Source: Spirosoma validum
Lineage (GTDB): Bacteria; Bacteroidota; Bacteroidia; Cytophagales; Spirosomataceae
Direction: 5' to 3'
Length of the DNA: 64,000 nucleotides
Assembly (NCBI RefSeq): GCF_014699035.1
Contig: NZ_JACXAA010000001.1
Location: 992,001-1,056,000, forward strand
The position numbers were made by a program, and so were the translations under genes. Under the pieces are notes generated by a model. The model was given only the letters and a program-made list of their open reading frames with translations, had not been told where the DNA came from and did no database searches. The first letter of the stretch is position 1. Each line of letters opens with the position of its first letter. Below, piece after piece: positions 45,013 through 55,528 of the stretch.

Positions 45013-45099
45013 TTTAGCGCAAGCGGGCTGAGTGGTGTTGAGTGGTGTCAGGTTCAGAACCTGACACCACTCAACACCACTCAGCCCGCTTGCGCTAAA
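45013..45099. repeat. Perfect 42-bp palindrome between aldo/keto reductase gene and malQ (type A)
   Basis: Arms 45013-45054 and 45058-45099 are exact reverse complements with only CAG between them. Inside each arm GAGTGGTGTT/GAGTGGTGTC is directly repeated. The centre TCAGGTT CAG AACCTGA is palindromic and close to the core of the nuoG-nuoH unit. It sits 10 bp after one stop and 6 bp before the other, so it could act as a bidirectional terminator despite lacking T-runs. Confidence 0.95.
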
Positions 45100-45104
45100 G
45101 CTAT

Positions 45105-46688
45105 TTATCCCCTTCCTGTCATTCGGGTCAGCTTCAATAATTTTGTCGCTACGGCTTTCGTCAACTGACCCGGTTGTAAGCGCCATTGCCAGCTACGTCC
45201 ACCCAAACCCGGCGTATTCATCCGGTTTGTTTCGTCGAGATTCAGAATATCCTGAACGGGCATAATGGCCAGACGAGCCACCGACTGCATCGTCAATCGA
45301 CAAACCTGATCCACTACGTTCTTCTCCGTGATTTTAAAGCCGAGATAGTTATTCATTCGCTGACGGTGCATCTCATCAGATTCCCGGAACCAGCCCAGGG
45401 TCGTATTGTTGTCGTGCGTTCCTGAATACACTACAAAATTTTCGGTATGATTGTGAGGAGCATACGTCGATGTCGCCATGTCGTGGCCAAACCCAAACTG
45501 AATGACGCGCATCCCCGGAATACCATAGTGCCGTAGATAGGGCTGTATTTCAGCCGCTTTGGCCCCCAGATCTTCGGCAATGATGGGCAAATTCACAAAT
45601 TGTCGGTGCATGGAATGCATAAACGCTTCGATCGGCGCTTTTATCCACTCCCCTACTCGAGCCGTTGGTTCATTAGCGGGTATTTCCCAGTAAACGGCAA
45701 AACCCAGGAAATGGTCAAGCCGCGTCAAGCTGTACAGTGACATTTGATGCCGCAACCGATGCATCCACCAGGCAAAGCCAGTACGTTCGTGTTCAGTCCA
45801 GTCGTAGATAGGATTACCCCAACGCTGGCCGTATTCACTAAAATAATCGGGCGGGGCTCCAGCGACAAACAGCGGCTGTAGATTCTCATCGAGCTTGAAT
45901 AAGGTTGGATTTGCCCAGACATCAGCGCTGTTGAATTGAACATAAATCGGAATATCACCAACCATATGAATTTTCCGCTCAAAACAATAAGCTGTTAGTT
46001 CATTCCACTGACGCAGAAAAAAATACTGAAGCACTTTTACTACGTCAATTCGACTGTGCAGCAGTTTAGCCTGACGAGCCAGCGCTACCGGGTCTCGACG
46101 GACGAGTTCCGTTGGCCAACGTATCCAGTTTGGTTCGCCGGTTTCTTCCTGCAAAGCTGTGAAGAGAGCATAGTCGTTTAGCCAGTCGGCCTGCCAGACA
46201 CAAAAACGATCGTAATCACTACGTTGGGCAGGCGTTGCGTCGCGCAGGAAAGCTTCTGCTGCCTGCTGGAGAAGCGGCCTTTTTTTTATCCAGGCCGCAT
46301 GCATCGTGTTAGGAGCCAGTATGAGCGGCCCGGCCATGATTGCTGGCGTTGTATCGCCCGATGTGGTGGGGGGTTCGGTTATCGTTACGTCCTGGATGGG
46401 TTGTTCGTTAAATACGTCCAGTTCATCCTGAGTCAGCAACTTTTCCTCGACCAGTTTTTCCAAGCTGATCATCAGAATATTGCCAGCGAAGGCCGATGGG
46501 CTGCTATACGGGGAGAAACCGGCACCAGGATCAACGGGAGTCAGTGGTAAAATCTGCCAGTACGTTTGGCCAGACGCTTCCAGAAAATCAGCGAAACGAT
46601 ACGCTTCGGGTCCTAAATCACCGATGCCATGCGCCGATGGAAGCGACGTAATATGAAGCAATAAACCGCTTGAGCGTTGTTGAAGCAT
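45105..46688 (-). CDS. malQ: 4-alpha-glucanotransferase (amylomaltase)
   Basis: Start at 46688 (MLQQRSSGLLLHITSLPS) gives 527 aa; the frame is open further upstream to 46739 without conserved sequence. This is glycoside hydrolase family 77, which transfers maltodextrin chains. Motifs: LPSAHGIGDLGPEAYRFADFL, YWQILPLTPV, GDIPIYVQFNSADVWANP, RLDHFLGFAVYWEIPA, IAEDLGAKAAEIQ and YSGTHDNNTTLGW. Full length. Confidence 0.95.
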   Translation of the reverse strand: MLQQRSSGLLLHITSLPSAHGIGDLGPEAYRFADFLEASGQTYWQILPLTPVDPGAGFSPYSSPSAFAGNILMISLEKLVEEKLLTQDELDVFNEQPIQDVTITEPPTTSGDTTPAIMAGPLILAPNTMHAAWIKKRPLLQQAAEAFLRDATPAQRSDYDRFCVWQADWLNDYALFTALQEETGEPNWIRWPTELVRRDPVALARQAKLLHSRIDVVKVLQYFFLRQWNELTAYCFERKIHMVGDIPIYVQFNSADVWANPTLFKLDENLQPLFVAGAPPDYFSEYGQRWGNPIYDWTEHERTGFAWWMHRLRHQMSLYSLTRLDHFLGFAVYWEIPANEPTARVGEWIKAPIEAFMHSMHRQFVNLPIIAEDLGAKAAEIQPYLRHYGIPGMRVIQFGFGHDMATSTYAPHNHTENFVVYSGTHDNNTTLGWFRESDEMHRQRMNNYLGFKITEKNVVDQVCRLTMQSVARLAIMPVQDILNLDETNRMNTPGLGGRSWQWRLQPGQLTKAVATKLLKLTRMTGRG

Positions 46689-46907
46689 GTAAAGAAGTCT
46701 TGAGTAAATAACTGCAGGTTGCCAGTCGATAGCAATCAATACGTATAAGCCATCCGCTTACTATTGAATGAAGACTAGCGACTAGCAACCGTCAACTAAC
46801 TTTTGTACAAATCCGCTCCAGACGGTTTTTGTTTACTTTTTGCCGTAAAAACCTAATTGCCAAAGGTATTCTGTCCGTATTCAGTCGGAAAATGAGTAAC
46901 ATGTTCC

Positions 46908-48513
<1,606 letters not shown>

Positions 48514-48518
48514 CAAAA

Positions 48519-48570
48519 TTTCTGGTATACGATTATGGAATTTAATCTTTCGTTAATCGTATACCAGAAA
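48519..48570. repeat. Hairpin after atpD
   Basis: Perfect 17-bp arms, TTTCTGGTATACGATTA (48519-48535) and its complement (48554-48570), 18-nt loop. No T-run. Starts 5 bp after the atpD stop. Confidence 0.85.
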
Positions 48571-48571
48571 C

Positions 48572-48601
48572 TTGTATTCTTATCTTAAGTCTAATAGTTT
48601 G
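48572..48601 (+). promoter_or_regulatory. Possible promoter of the gene between atpD and atpC
   Basis: TTG (48572-48574), 20 bp, then TAGTTTG, one base short of TAnnTTTG. It would let the inserted gene be transcribed on its own. Confidence 0.3.
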
Positions 48602-48624
48602 ACAATAAAAACGTACTTAGTTTT

Positions 48625-49311
48625 ATGAAAACGATTCGATTTAGGGTAGGAGTTGCCCTTACTTCACTCAGCTTGGTAGCCGCAACGATCTCGTCGGCTC
48701 AGGTCACAACGCCATCCGAGTCAAATACGCTGGCAAAACCTACTGTAATAGGGGCTATCAAAGACACGTCTATTACACCAGGTGCGTCGGCAACGACAGG
48801 ACAGGATAATACAGCAACCGCTCATCTAGACAATGCTGTAGCAGCTCTGAACAAAGGTGATAAAGCAGCAACAACCGAGGAATTAAAGTCGGGTATTGCG
48901 GGTCTGGAAGCCGAAGCGCAAAGCAAGCCAACGTCATTCAAGGACAAGATTTTAGCTCAGGCGGGTAAGCTAAAAGCATTATTACCATTGATTCCCACAG
49001 GTGCTTTAGGTAATGGCGTGTTAGGCAAAGCAGTTAGCTTGGCTAAACTAGCTTCAGGCGGCAATCAACTTGAAGGCATTCTGGCTGCTGGCTCCTTACT
49101 TGGCAAAGGCAGTCAATTAACAAGTGGTCTGTCAGGGATTGGTAGTGCTCTGGGTGCCTTGGGAGGCCAGTCCTCGGGTCAATCGCTGATTTCGACTGCC
49201 TTATCAACGGTTGGCAAACTCGACCAGGGAGGCTTAGTGGCTAAAGCTGCCGAACCCGCTGCCAAAACACAAATTGGCAGCGTTCTGAACATGGTAAAAG
49301 GAATTTTATAA
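48625..49311 (+). CDS. Unknown secreted Ala/Gly/Leu-rich protein between atpD and atpC
   Basis: 228 aa with a signal peptide (VALTSLSLVAATISSAQ). After a Thr/Ser-rich linker, residues about 65-105 form an amphipathic helix region (LDNAVAALNKGDKAATTEELKSG-type), and the rest is Gly/Ala/Leu/Ser-rich (LPTGALGNGVLGKAVSLAKL, GLSGIGSALGALGGQ). No family is recognised. It interrupts the usual atpD-atpC pair and has a hairpin on each side. Function unknown; an exported protein is not expected to belong to ATP synthase. Confidence 0.75.
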   Translation: MKTIRFRVGVALTSLSLVAATISSAQVTTPSESNTLAKPTVIGAIKDTSITPGASATTGQDNTATAHLDNAVAALNKGDKAATTEELKSGIAGLEAEAQSKPTSFKDKILAQAGKLKALLPLIPTGALGNGVLGKAVSLAKLASGGNQLEGILAAGSLLGKGSQLTSGLSGIGSALGALGGQSSGQSLISTALSTVGKLDQGGLVAKAAEPAAKTQIGSVLNMVKGIL

Positions 49312-49388
49312 AATGATGAGTTATAAATGATGAATGTAGTTACTAGTCATTTATAATTTATCGTCGCACCGGCGACCCGGTCATCATT
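49312..49388. repeat. Nested inverted repeats before atpC
   Basis: TTATAAATGA (49321-49330) and TCATTTATAA (49347-49356) pair perfectly. Outer AATGATGA / TCATCATT (49312- and 49381-49388) pair as well, and GTCGC accg GCGAC forms a third small hairpin, giving a cruciform-like layout in the spacer. Confidence 0.65.
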
Positions 49389-49395
49389 AGATAGC

Positions 49396-49641
49396 ATGAC
49401 ACTAGATATTATTACTCCCGATCGTAAGGTATTTTCCGGCGAAGCCAGTGCTGTTACGTTTCCGGGCAGCGAGGGCCAATTTCAGGTTTTAAACGACCAT
49501 GCGCCCATGGTTAGCACATTGGATCGGGGACCGATTATTGTTCAGACGTCTTCGGGGCAGCAAACCTTTACTGTTGACGGGGGCGTAGTGGAAATTCTCC
49601 AAAACAAAGTGCTGGTATTGGCTGAAGCCATAGTAGCGTAA
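49396..49641 (+). CDS. atpC: F1 ATP synthase subunit epsilon, short form
   Basis: An 81-aa protein equal to the N-terminal beta-barrel domain of epsilon: LDIITPDRKVFSGEASAVTFPGSEGQFQVLNDHAPM, split by conserved G and P positions. The C-terminal helical hairpin of the 130-aa form is absent, which is common in this phylum. It follows atpD with one extra gene in between and is closed by a terminator. Confidence 0.93.
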   Translation: MTLDIITPDRKVFSGEASAVTFPGSEGQFQVLNDHAPMVSTLDRGPIIVQTSSGQQTFTVDGGVVEILQNKVLVLAEAIVA

Positions 49642-49675
49642 ACTGTAGGGTTAAAATCTGCTTATTTGCATTAAG

Positions 49676-49709
49676 AGCGGTTTGTTCGTTAGGAACATGC
49701 CGCTTTTTT
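49676..49709 (+). terminator. Rho-independent terminator after atpC
   Basis: AGCGG...TGTTC pairs with GGAACA...CCGCT, followed by six T (49704-49709). Confidence 0.85.
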
Positions 49710-49779
49710 ATTAGCTATCCCTACTTGTTTTCTCATTTCGTACTTTCCTGTTTTCTTTGTTCTTTCAGCTTACTTCATC

Positions 49780-50400
49780 ATGGCCACTAAACCATTTATT
49801 GTCGGAATCACGGGCGGTAGTGCTTCCGGTAAAACTTCATTTCTAAAAGACATTTTAAATGCTTTTTCAGAAGAGCAGATTTGCCTGATTTCGCAGGATA
49901 ATTATTACCGAACGCTCGATCTTATTCCAATTGACCAGAACGGCGTTTATAATTTCGATCTGCCCGGTACGATCAACCATGAGCTGTTCGCAGAACATTT
50001 AAGCCTGTTACACGCTGGAAAAACAGTCGAAACACCAGAGTACACATTTAACAACCCAAACGCTGTTGCCCGAACGTTAACGTATCGTCCGACACCTATC
50101 ATTATCGTTGAGGGCTTATTTGTTTTTCATTTTCCAGATGTCGGCAGTCAGTTAGATCTGAAGGTGTACATTACCGCTAAAAACAGAATCAAACTGGATC
50201 GACGCCTTAATCGGGATCAGGCAGAGCGAGGATTAACCGAAGAGATTATTAACTATCAATGGAAGCACCATGTTCGCCCGGCTTACCGTGAATTTGTAAA
50301 ACCCCACAAAGACGAAGCGGATATAGTCATCCCTAACAATCATAATTACCAGAGAGGACTGGACGTACTACTGGCCTTTTTGAAGACGAAAGTGATGTAG
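49780..50400 (+). CDS. udk: Uridine kinase
   Basis: A 206-aa nucleoside kinase of the salvage pathway that phosphorylates uridine and cytidine. P-loop GITGGSASGKTSFLKD, then QDNYYRTLD, YNFDLPGTINHELF, and the binding loop YITAKNRIKLDRRLNRD. Full length. The TAG stop (50398-50400) lies inside the left arm of a hairpin element. Confidence 0.93.
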   Translation: MATKPFIVGITGGSASGKTSFLKDILNAFSEEQICLISQDNYYRTLDLIPIDQNGVYNFDLPGTINHELFAEHLSLLHAGKTVETPEYTFNNPNAVARTLTYRPTPIIIVEGLFVFHFPDVGSQLDLKVYITAKNRIKLDRRLNRDQAERGLTEEIINYQWKHHVRPAYREFVKPHKDEADIVIPNNHNYQRGLDVLLAFLKTKVM

Positions 50401-50506
50401 CATGGACAGCCATGTCCGCGTAGCCTTAGGCTGCTAGGTTGTATCTGTATTTTTTAGCCCGTCGTACCTTAACCTACGGCTACGCAGGCATGGCTGTCTA
50501 CGCTAC
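50397..50506. repeat. Large hairpin between udk and the reductase gene (type B)
   Basis: Arms 50397-50430 and 50473-50506 pair at 29 of 34 positions. The arm begins GTAGCATGGACAGCCATG and continues CCGCGTAGCC. The word GGACA gcca TGTCC is itself a palindrome. The ends provide the stop codons of both converging genes (TAG at 50398-50400 and TAG on the minus strand at 50503-50505). Confidence 0.88.
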
Positions 50507-51546
50507 GTTAGTTCAATCACTACGCCATCACTTTCCGGATAACCTGTACAGGTAAGAACCCAGCCTTCGGCGAGGTCGTGGTCGGTCAATACGTCGTTGA
50601 TAGTCATGTGAATACGGCCAGACACGCATTTTGCAGCACATGTAGAGCAGCGCCCACCCCGGCAACTGTAAGGCAAAGCGACACCTTCGTCCAGAGCCGC
50701 TTGTAGAATGGATTTATAAGCTGGAACCTGAATCTCGATTTCACGTCCCCGGTAATGTAATAAAACTGCCCGGTCTTCTGCCGAAGCAGGTGACGGAGCC
50801 AGAAAAATTGGCTCAACGACAAAATTCTCGCGACGAATCTGATTCAGTTGAAAACCACTGAACACAAGCGTAAACTGAACCATTCGCATGTAGTCGCCAG
50901 GACCGCATACATAAAAGCGTAACGTTTCTGGATTTGAGGCTCCTATCAAGTCTGGTAGCAGTCGTTCAAGCATTACGTTATTTAATCGACCTCGCAGGCC
51001 GTTCCATTCGTCAGAAGCATTGCTCAATAAATACAGCAATCGGAATCGATCCGGAAACTGGCTTTGAAGCGCATCCAATTCTTGCCGAAAAATAATGCTA
51101 CGTTCATTCGGGTTACTATACAGCAACGTTACGTGCCGAGTAGGCTCTTCGTATAAACTCTGTTTAAGCAAGGCAAATAAAGGTGTAATGCCGCTTCCGG
51201 CGCCGAGCAACACTACGTCGCCTGCTTGATTTTCATCGAGCGTAAATCGCCCGGCGGGATGCAAACTCGTTAAAACATTGCCAACACGTAACGTATCGTG
51301 CAGATAACGCGAGATTTCTCCGTTCTGAACACGCTTTATCGTTAATCGCAGTATTTCGCCGGGAGCCGAGCTAAGTGAATAAGATCGACGCACTTCGTGA
51401 CCATTATGTGATAAGATCAGCGTTAGAAATTGACCAGCGCGATACGTAACAGACTGTCCGTTGGTAGGTTCTAAAAAATAACTATTGGCATCGGACGATT
51501 CTGGCTGAATCCGAACGATACGTAATCGAAGAAAATCATCAGTCAT
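50503..51546 (-). CDS. PaaE/Hmp-type flavin reductase with 2Fe-2S domain
   Basis: A 347-aa NAD(P)H-dependent electron-transfer protein. FAD domain with RSYSLSSAPGE, NAD domain with VLLGAGSGITPLFALL and FYVCGPGDYMR, and a C-terminal plant-type ferredoxin with CRGGRCSTCAAKC and a later Cys (LTCTGYP). Same architecture as phenylacetyl-CoA oxygenase reductase (PaaE), but the oxygenase genes are absent, so the electron acceptor is unknown. Confidence 0.9.
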   Translation of the reverse strand: MTDDFLRLRIVRIQPESSDANSYFLEPTNGQSVTYRAGQFLTLILSHNGHEVRRSYSLSSAPGEILRLTIKRVQNGEISRYLHDTLRVGNVLTSLHPAGRFTLDENQAGDVVLLGAGSGITPLFALLKQSLYEEPTRHVTLLYSNPNERSIIFRQELDALQSQFPDRFRLLYLLSNASDEWNGLRGRLNNVMLERLLPDLIGASNPETLRFYVCGPGDYMRMVQFTLVFSGFQLNQIRRENFVVEPIFLAPSPASAEDRAVLLHYRGREIEIQVPAYKSILQAALDEGVALPYSCRGGRCSTCAAKCVSGRIHMTINDVLTDHDLAEGWVLTCTGYPESDGVVIELT

Positions 51547-51740
51547 GAATACTATTGCTTTTTGCCAAAACTAATTAAATAGCGTACGTTGTTTGAAAGC
51601 ATAAGACGTTTCCTGAAATTCGCTCCGCGTGGATTCGCCCGGCGTGGATTCGTTCAGCAAAGCATTTCATTAAACACCCTGACGTAGTGACATTTCGTAC
51701 TTTACGTCGTTACTATATATAAACTGCCACTACACAACCA

Positions 51741-52730
51741 ATGGAAGCACTCCTTGACGAAGTTCAGCGCGTGGGTTACGTTAATAAACCCGTTGCTGAG
51801 GATATAGATTTGGTAGCCGAAATCAACCGGCTCAAAAAAGAGAAAAATGCCGTTATTCTGGCGCACTACTACGTTGATGGAGCCATACAGGACTTAGCCG
51901 ATTACATTGGCGATAGCCTCGGACTGAGTCAGCAGGCAGCCGCTACGCCCGCTGATATGATTGTCTTCTGTGGCGTGCATTTCATGGGCGAAACGGCTAA
52001 AGTGTTGTCGCCTGAGAAAAAAGTTGTCATCCCTGATCTCAATGCGGGTTGTTCGCTCGCCGATTCTGCTCCGGCGGATAAATTCGCAGCCTTCAAAGCG
52101 CAGTATACTGATCATATTGTGCTTTCCTATATCAACTGCTCGGCGGAGATCAAAGCCTTATCGGACATCATCGTTACGTCGTCGAATGCGCTGAAAATTG
52201 TTGAAAGCCTACCAAAAGATCAGAAAATAATCTTTGCTCCTGACGCTAACCTAGGCCGTTTTGTCTCGAAAAAAACGGGACGTGATATGGTACTCTGGGA
52301 TGGTGCCTGTATCGTTCATATTGATATTTCGCTCGAAAAACTGCACAAGTTGCGGACAGACTATCCAGAGGCAAAGTTCATTGCCCACCCCGAATGCCAG
52401 GAACATATTTTGAGTGAAGCCGATTTTGTGGGTTCGACAACAGCGCTGCTGAAATACGTAGTAGATAGTCCTGAACAAACCTTTATTGTAGGAACTGAAG
52501 CGGGTATTCTGCATAAAATGAAACAGGCGGTGCCGCACAAGAAAATTATTCCGGCTCCGGCTACTCAGAACAACACCTGCGCCTGCTCAGAATGTCCGTA
52601 TATGAAGATGAATACGCTCGAAAAAGTGTACAATTGCATGCTCTACGAACAGCCGGAGATTATTGTACCAGAAGACGTTCGGGTAAAAGCCTATGAGTCG
52701 GTAGCTCGAATGTTGGAATTAAGCAAATGA
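51741..52730 (+). CDS. nadA: Quinolinate synthase
   Basis: A 329-aa 4Fe-4S enzyme that condenses iminoaspartate with dihydroxyacetone phosphate in NAD synthesis. Motifs: [38 protein letters not shown], the Cys in [15 protein letters not shown] and the third ligand in [18 protein letters not shown]. Next to nadB, its pathway partner. Confidence 0.96.
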   Translation: MEALLDEVQRVGYVNKPVAEDIDLVAEINRLKKEKNAVILAHYYVDGAIQDLADYIGDSLGLSQQAAATPADMIVFCGVHFMGETAKVLSPEKKVVIPDLNAGCSLADSAPADKFAAFKAQYTDHIVLSYINCSAEIKALSDIIVTSSNALKIVESLPKDQKIIFAPDANLGRFVSKKTGRDMVLWDGACIVHIDISLEKLHKLRTDYPEAKFIAHPECQEHILSEADFVGSTTALLKYVVDSPEQTFIVGTEAGILHKMKQAVPHKKIIPAPATQNNTCACSECPYMKMNTLEKVYNCMLYEQPEIIVPEDVRVKAYESVARMLELSK

Positions 52731-52825
52731 TAAGTATTTGCTGCTATTCACGATTAAGTTAGAAAATTAGCTCTCATTTGCTTTTCGATATTTTAAAAAG
52801 TTGAGTTCTTTCAATTGATATTCTA

Positions 52826-54436
52826 ATGCCCCACCAATTCGATTTCTTGGTTATTGGCTCCGGTATTGCGGGCCTGAGTTACGCTACCAAGCTGGCAATG
52901 CACTTCGAAAAATTGCAGCAGACGATACGTATCGGTGTCATCACGAAGGTACAGGCTGACGAAACCAACACTAAATACGCACAGGGTGGTATTGCGGCTG
53001 TCTGGTCGGAAGATGACTCGTTCGAAAAGCACATCGAAGACACGATGATAGCGGGTGATTTCCTGAGCGATCGGCATATTGTGGAGATTGTCGTTCGTGA
53101 AGCGCCCGGCCGGATTCAGGAGTTAATCGATTATGGCACCCGTTTCGATAAAGAACATGGGGGTACGGATTATGACCTGGCAAAAGAAGGTGGGCATTCT
53201 GATTATCGAATTCTGCATTTTAAAGACATTACCGGGGCAGAGATTGAGCGGGCTTTACTCGATAAAGCTAATTCGCTGAAGTCTATTGAGATTTTTACGC
53301 ATTTCTACGCCGTTGAACTCATTACACGCCATCAACTTGGTGAAACCGTTCATCGCTACGATACCGATAACAAATGCTTCGGGGCATACGTACTGAACAC
53401 ACAAACGGGTCAGGTAGAGCAGTTTCTGGCTAAAACGACGCTGCTGGCAACGGGTGGTATTGGCAATATCTATCAGAATACAACTAACCCCAGCATTGCT
53501 ACCGGCGATGGCATTGCGATGGCTTACCGCGCTAAAGGAATCGGTAAAGACATGGAGTTTATTCAGTTTCACCCGACGGCTTTGTATGAACCGGGCAAGA
53601 AACCAAACTTCCTGATTTCGGAAGCCGTACGTGGTTTTGGGGGCGTATTACGCACCCGAAAAGGCGAGACATTCATGGAAAATTATGACCCTCGCTTATC
53701 GCTGGCTCCACGCGATATCGTCGCTCGCGCTATTGACTCTGAGATGAAAAAATCGGGTGATTCGTGCGTGTATTTAGACGTAACGCACTGCGATTATGAG
53801 CGATTCGTTGAACACTTCCCAAACATAACAGCCTATTGCCGCGATCATCTGGGGCTGGATTTACGGAAAGATTATATTCCAGTCGTACCGGCGCAACATT
53901 ATCTATGTGGGGGTGTTCGTGTGAATGAATGGGGGCAAACGAATATTCAGTTCCTGTACGCCGTTGGCGAGTGTTCCTGTACCGGACTGCATGGCGCTAA
54001 CCGACTGGCCTCTAATTCGTTGCTCGAAGCGGTCGTCTTTGGCCACCGAGCTTATGAAAAAACGGTTGAATTACTCGATCAGGCCGTTATACCTGATAAT
54101 ATTCCTGCCTGGAACGATGCGGGTACGACGCACCCTGAAGAATTGGTTCTGGTGACGGAAATGAAGAAGGAGCTAGAGTCAATTATGTCGAACTACGTCG
54201 GGATCGTCCGTACGAACCGACGGTTGAAGCGGGCAATGGACCGGCTTGAACTGATTTATTTAGAGCACGAAGAACTTTACCGCCAGTCGAAAGTCTCGGT
54301 ACCGATTTGCGAACTACGTAACATGATTGAGGTATCTTATCTGGTTATTCGAATGGCGATGGCCCGACGTGAAAATACAGGACTACATTTTAATCTGGAT
54401 AATGTAAAGCAGGATGACGCAGTGCCCCAAGTGTAG
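52826..54436 (+). CDS. nadB: L-aspartate oxidase
   Basis: A 536-aa FAD enzyme that converts aspartate to iminoaspartate for NadA. FAD motif VIGSGIAGLSYATKLA at the N-terminus, substrate region KYAQGGIAAVW, ATGGIGNIYQNTTNP, the loop GVRVNEWGQTNI and GLHGANRLASNSLLEAVVFG. Full length. The last 23 bp overlap the next gene. Confidence 0.97.
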   Translation: MPHQFDFLVIGSGIAGLSYATKLAMHFEKLQQTIRIGVITKVQADETNTKYAQGGIAAVWSEDDSFEKHIEDTMIAGDFLSDRHIVEIVVREAPGRIQELIDYGTRFDKEHGGTDYDLAKEGGHSDYRILHFKDITGAEIERALLDKANSLKSIEIFTHFYAVELITRHQLGETVHRYDTDNKCFGAYVLNTQTGQVEQFLAKTTLLATGGIGNIYQNTTNPSIATGDGIAMAYRAKGIGKDMEFIQFHPTALYEPGKKPNFLISEAVRGFGGVLRTRKGETFMENYDPRLSLAPRDIVARAIDSEMKKSGDSCVYLDVTHCDYERFVEHFPNITAYCRDHLGLDLRKDYIPVVPAQHYLCGGVRVNEWGQTNIQFLYAVGECSCTGLHGANRLASNSLLEAVVFGHRAYEKTVELLDQAVIPDNIPAWNDAGTTHPEELVLVTEMKKELESIMSNYVGIVRTNRRLKRAMDRLELIYLEHEELYRQSKVSVPICELRNMIEVSYLVIRMAMARRENTGLHFNLDNVKQDDAVPQV

Positions 54437-54650
54437 CTCTACTAACATTATGGCTCCGCTGAAGCCAATCACATCAGACGCCGGAGTAACGTATATTAAG
54501 ATAACTGAGCCTAAAACTGGAACTCTGCAAATTAGAGCTACAGAAAGCGCTGAATTCCGGGTGTCGATTTGTGGGAACTGTGGTTATGCTGAACACTACG
54601 TTGAGGACGTAGCACGACTTTGGAAATACTGGCAAAAAGGGTATCGATAG
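54414..54650 (+). CDS. Small zinc-ribbon protein
   Basis: A 78-aa protein with CPKC (residues 4-7) and CGNC (54-57), a two-knuckle zinc ribbon, plus YAEHYVEDVARLWKYW at the C-terminus. It overlaps the end of nadB by 23 bp in another frame, suggesting coupled translation. The family is a general nucleic-acid or protein-interaction module; role not known. Confidence 0.75.
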   Translation: MTQCPKCSSTNIMAPLKPITSDAGVTYIKITEPKTGTLQIRATESAEFRVSICGNCGYAEHYVEDVARLWKYWQKGYR

Positions 54651-54652
54651 TC

Positions 54653-55336
54653 TTACTTCACTCGTTCCAGTAACTCATCACGATAGGACCCACTAAGCGG
54701 CACCTGTACCTTACCAATGGTAAGCTGGTGCCGCTCTATTTTCTCAATGCGGTTAAGCGCAACGATATAGGATTTGTGAATACGCATAAATTGGTCGTTG
54801 GGCAGCATTTCGGCGGCTTCGCTGATTGTCATGCGGGTAAGCGCTTTCTTGCCAGTCTCCTGAAATGTTAAATAATTTCCCTCTGACTCAACGTATTGCA
54901 ACTCATCGAGATTAATCCGAACCCAATCGTAACCATCTTTCACGAAAACGTAGGGCGACTTTTTAGAATCGTCAGACAACCGTTCGTACGCTTTGTTGGC
55001 GGCTTGCATAAATCGGCCAAAGGCGATAGGTTTTAAGAGGTAATCCAGCGCACTGAGTTCAAAACCCTGCAAGGCATACTCCGGGTAGGCCGTCGTAAAG
55101 ACAACCAGCGACTTATTCCCTACAACCTGGGCGAAATCCAGCCCAGTCAGATCGGGCATGTTAATATCCAGAAAAATCAGATCGATTTGCTCTGTTTTCA
55201 GAAACGTCAGCGCTTCAATGGCATTAACGAACGTACGTTTCAAATCCAGAAATGGAACTTTACGGGCGTGAGCTTTAATAATGTCGAGCGCAATAGGCTC
55301 ATCATCAATGGCAATGCAACGGAGCGTTGAGGGCAT
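54653..55336 (-). CDS. LytTR-family response regulator
   Basis: Start at 55336 (MPSTLRCIAIDDEP) gives 227 aa; a longer frame to 55372 is less likely. Receiver domain with IAIDDEPIALDII, phospho-acceptor Asp in FLDINMPDLTG (about residue 55), and Lys in DYLLKP; the C-terminal LytTR DNA-binding domain has YVESEGNYLTFQ and RIHKSYIVALNRIEKIE. It would be phosphorylated by one or both histidine kinases of this cluster. Two bases separate it from the small membrane protein gene, on the same strand. Confidence 0.95.
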   Translation of the reverse strand: MPSTLRCIAIDDEPIALDIIKAHARKVPFLDLKRTFVNAIEALTFLKTEQIDLIFLDINMPDLTGLDFAQVVGNKSLVVFTTAYPEYALQGFELSALDYLLKPIAFGRFMQAANKAYERLSDDSKKSPYVFVKDGYDWVRINLDELQYVESEGNYLTFQETGKKALTRMTISEAAEMLPNDQFMRIHKSYIVALNRIEKIERHQLTIGKVQVPLSGSYRDELLERVK

Positions 55337-55337
55337 G

Positions 55338-55523
55338 TTATTCAATAGGTGATTTAATACGTAGCAGACCAATTCCGGTCAATAGTGAACTGGCGCTGAT
55401 TACATACATTCCCCAGTCCGTTGGCTCATTGTGCGTGTGTTTGTAGACTATTGCGGCAAGTATAACGATACCGGCAATAATGGTTATCATTCCCAAAAAA
55501 CGGGGATTAGTAAATTGCCTCAT
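55338..55523 (-). CDS. Small two-helix membrane protein
   Basis: 61 aa with two hydrophobic segments (FLGMITIIAGIVILAAIVY and WGMYVISASSLLTGIGLL). One base separates its stop from the LytTR gene start, and it starts 5 bp after the histidine kinase gene, so it is a real member of the operon. No family recognised; possibly a membrane adaptor of the kinase. Confidence 0.75.
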   Translation of the reverse strand: MRQFTNPRFLGMITIIAGIVILAAIVYKHTHNEPTDWGMYVISASSLLTGIGLLRIKSPIE

Positions 55524-55528
55524 ACAAG

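Noticed and set aside
51627..51652. Direct repeat GCGTGGATTCG, two copies 15 bp apart, in the nadA upstream region
   Set aside because: Only two short copies with no link to a promoter or gene; too little to support a function.
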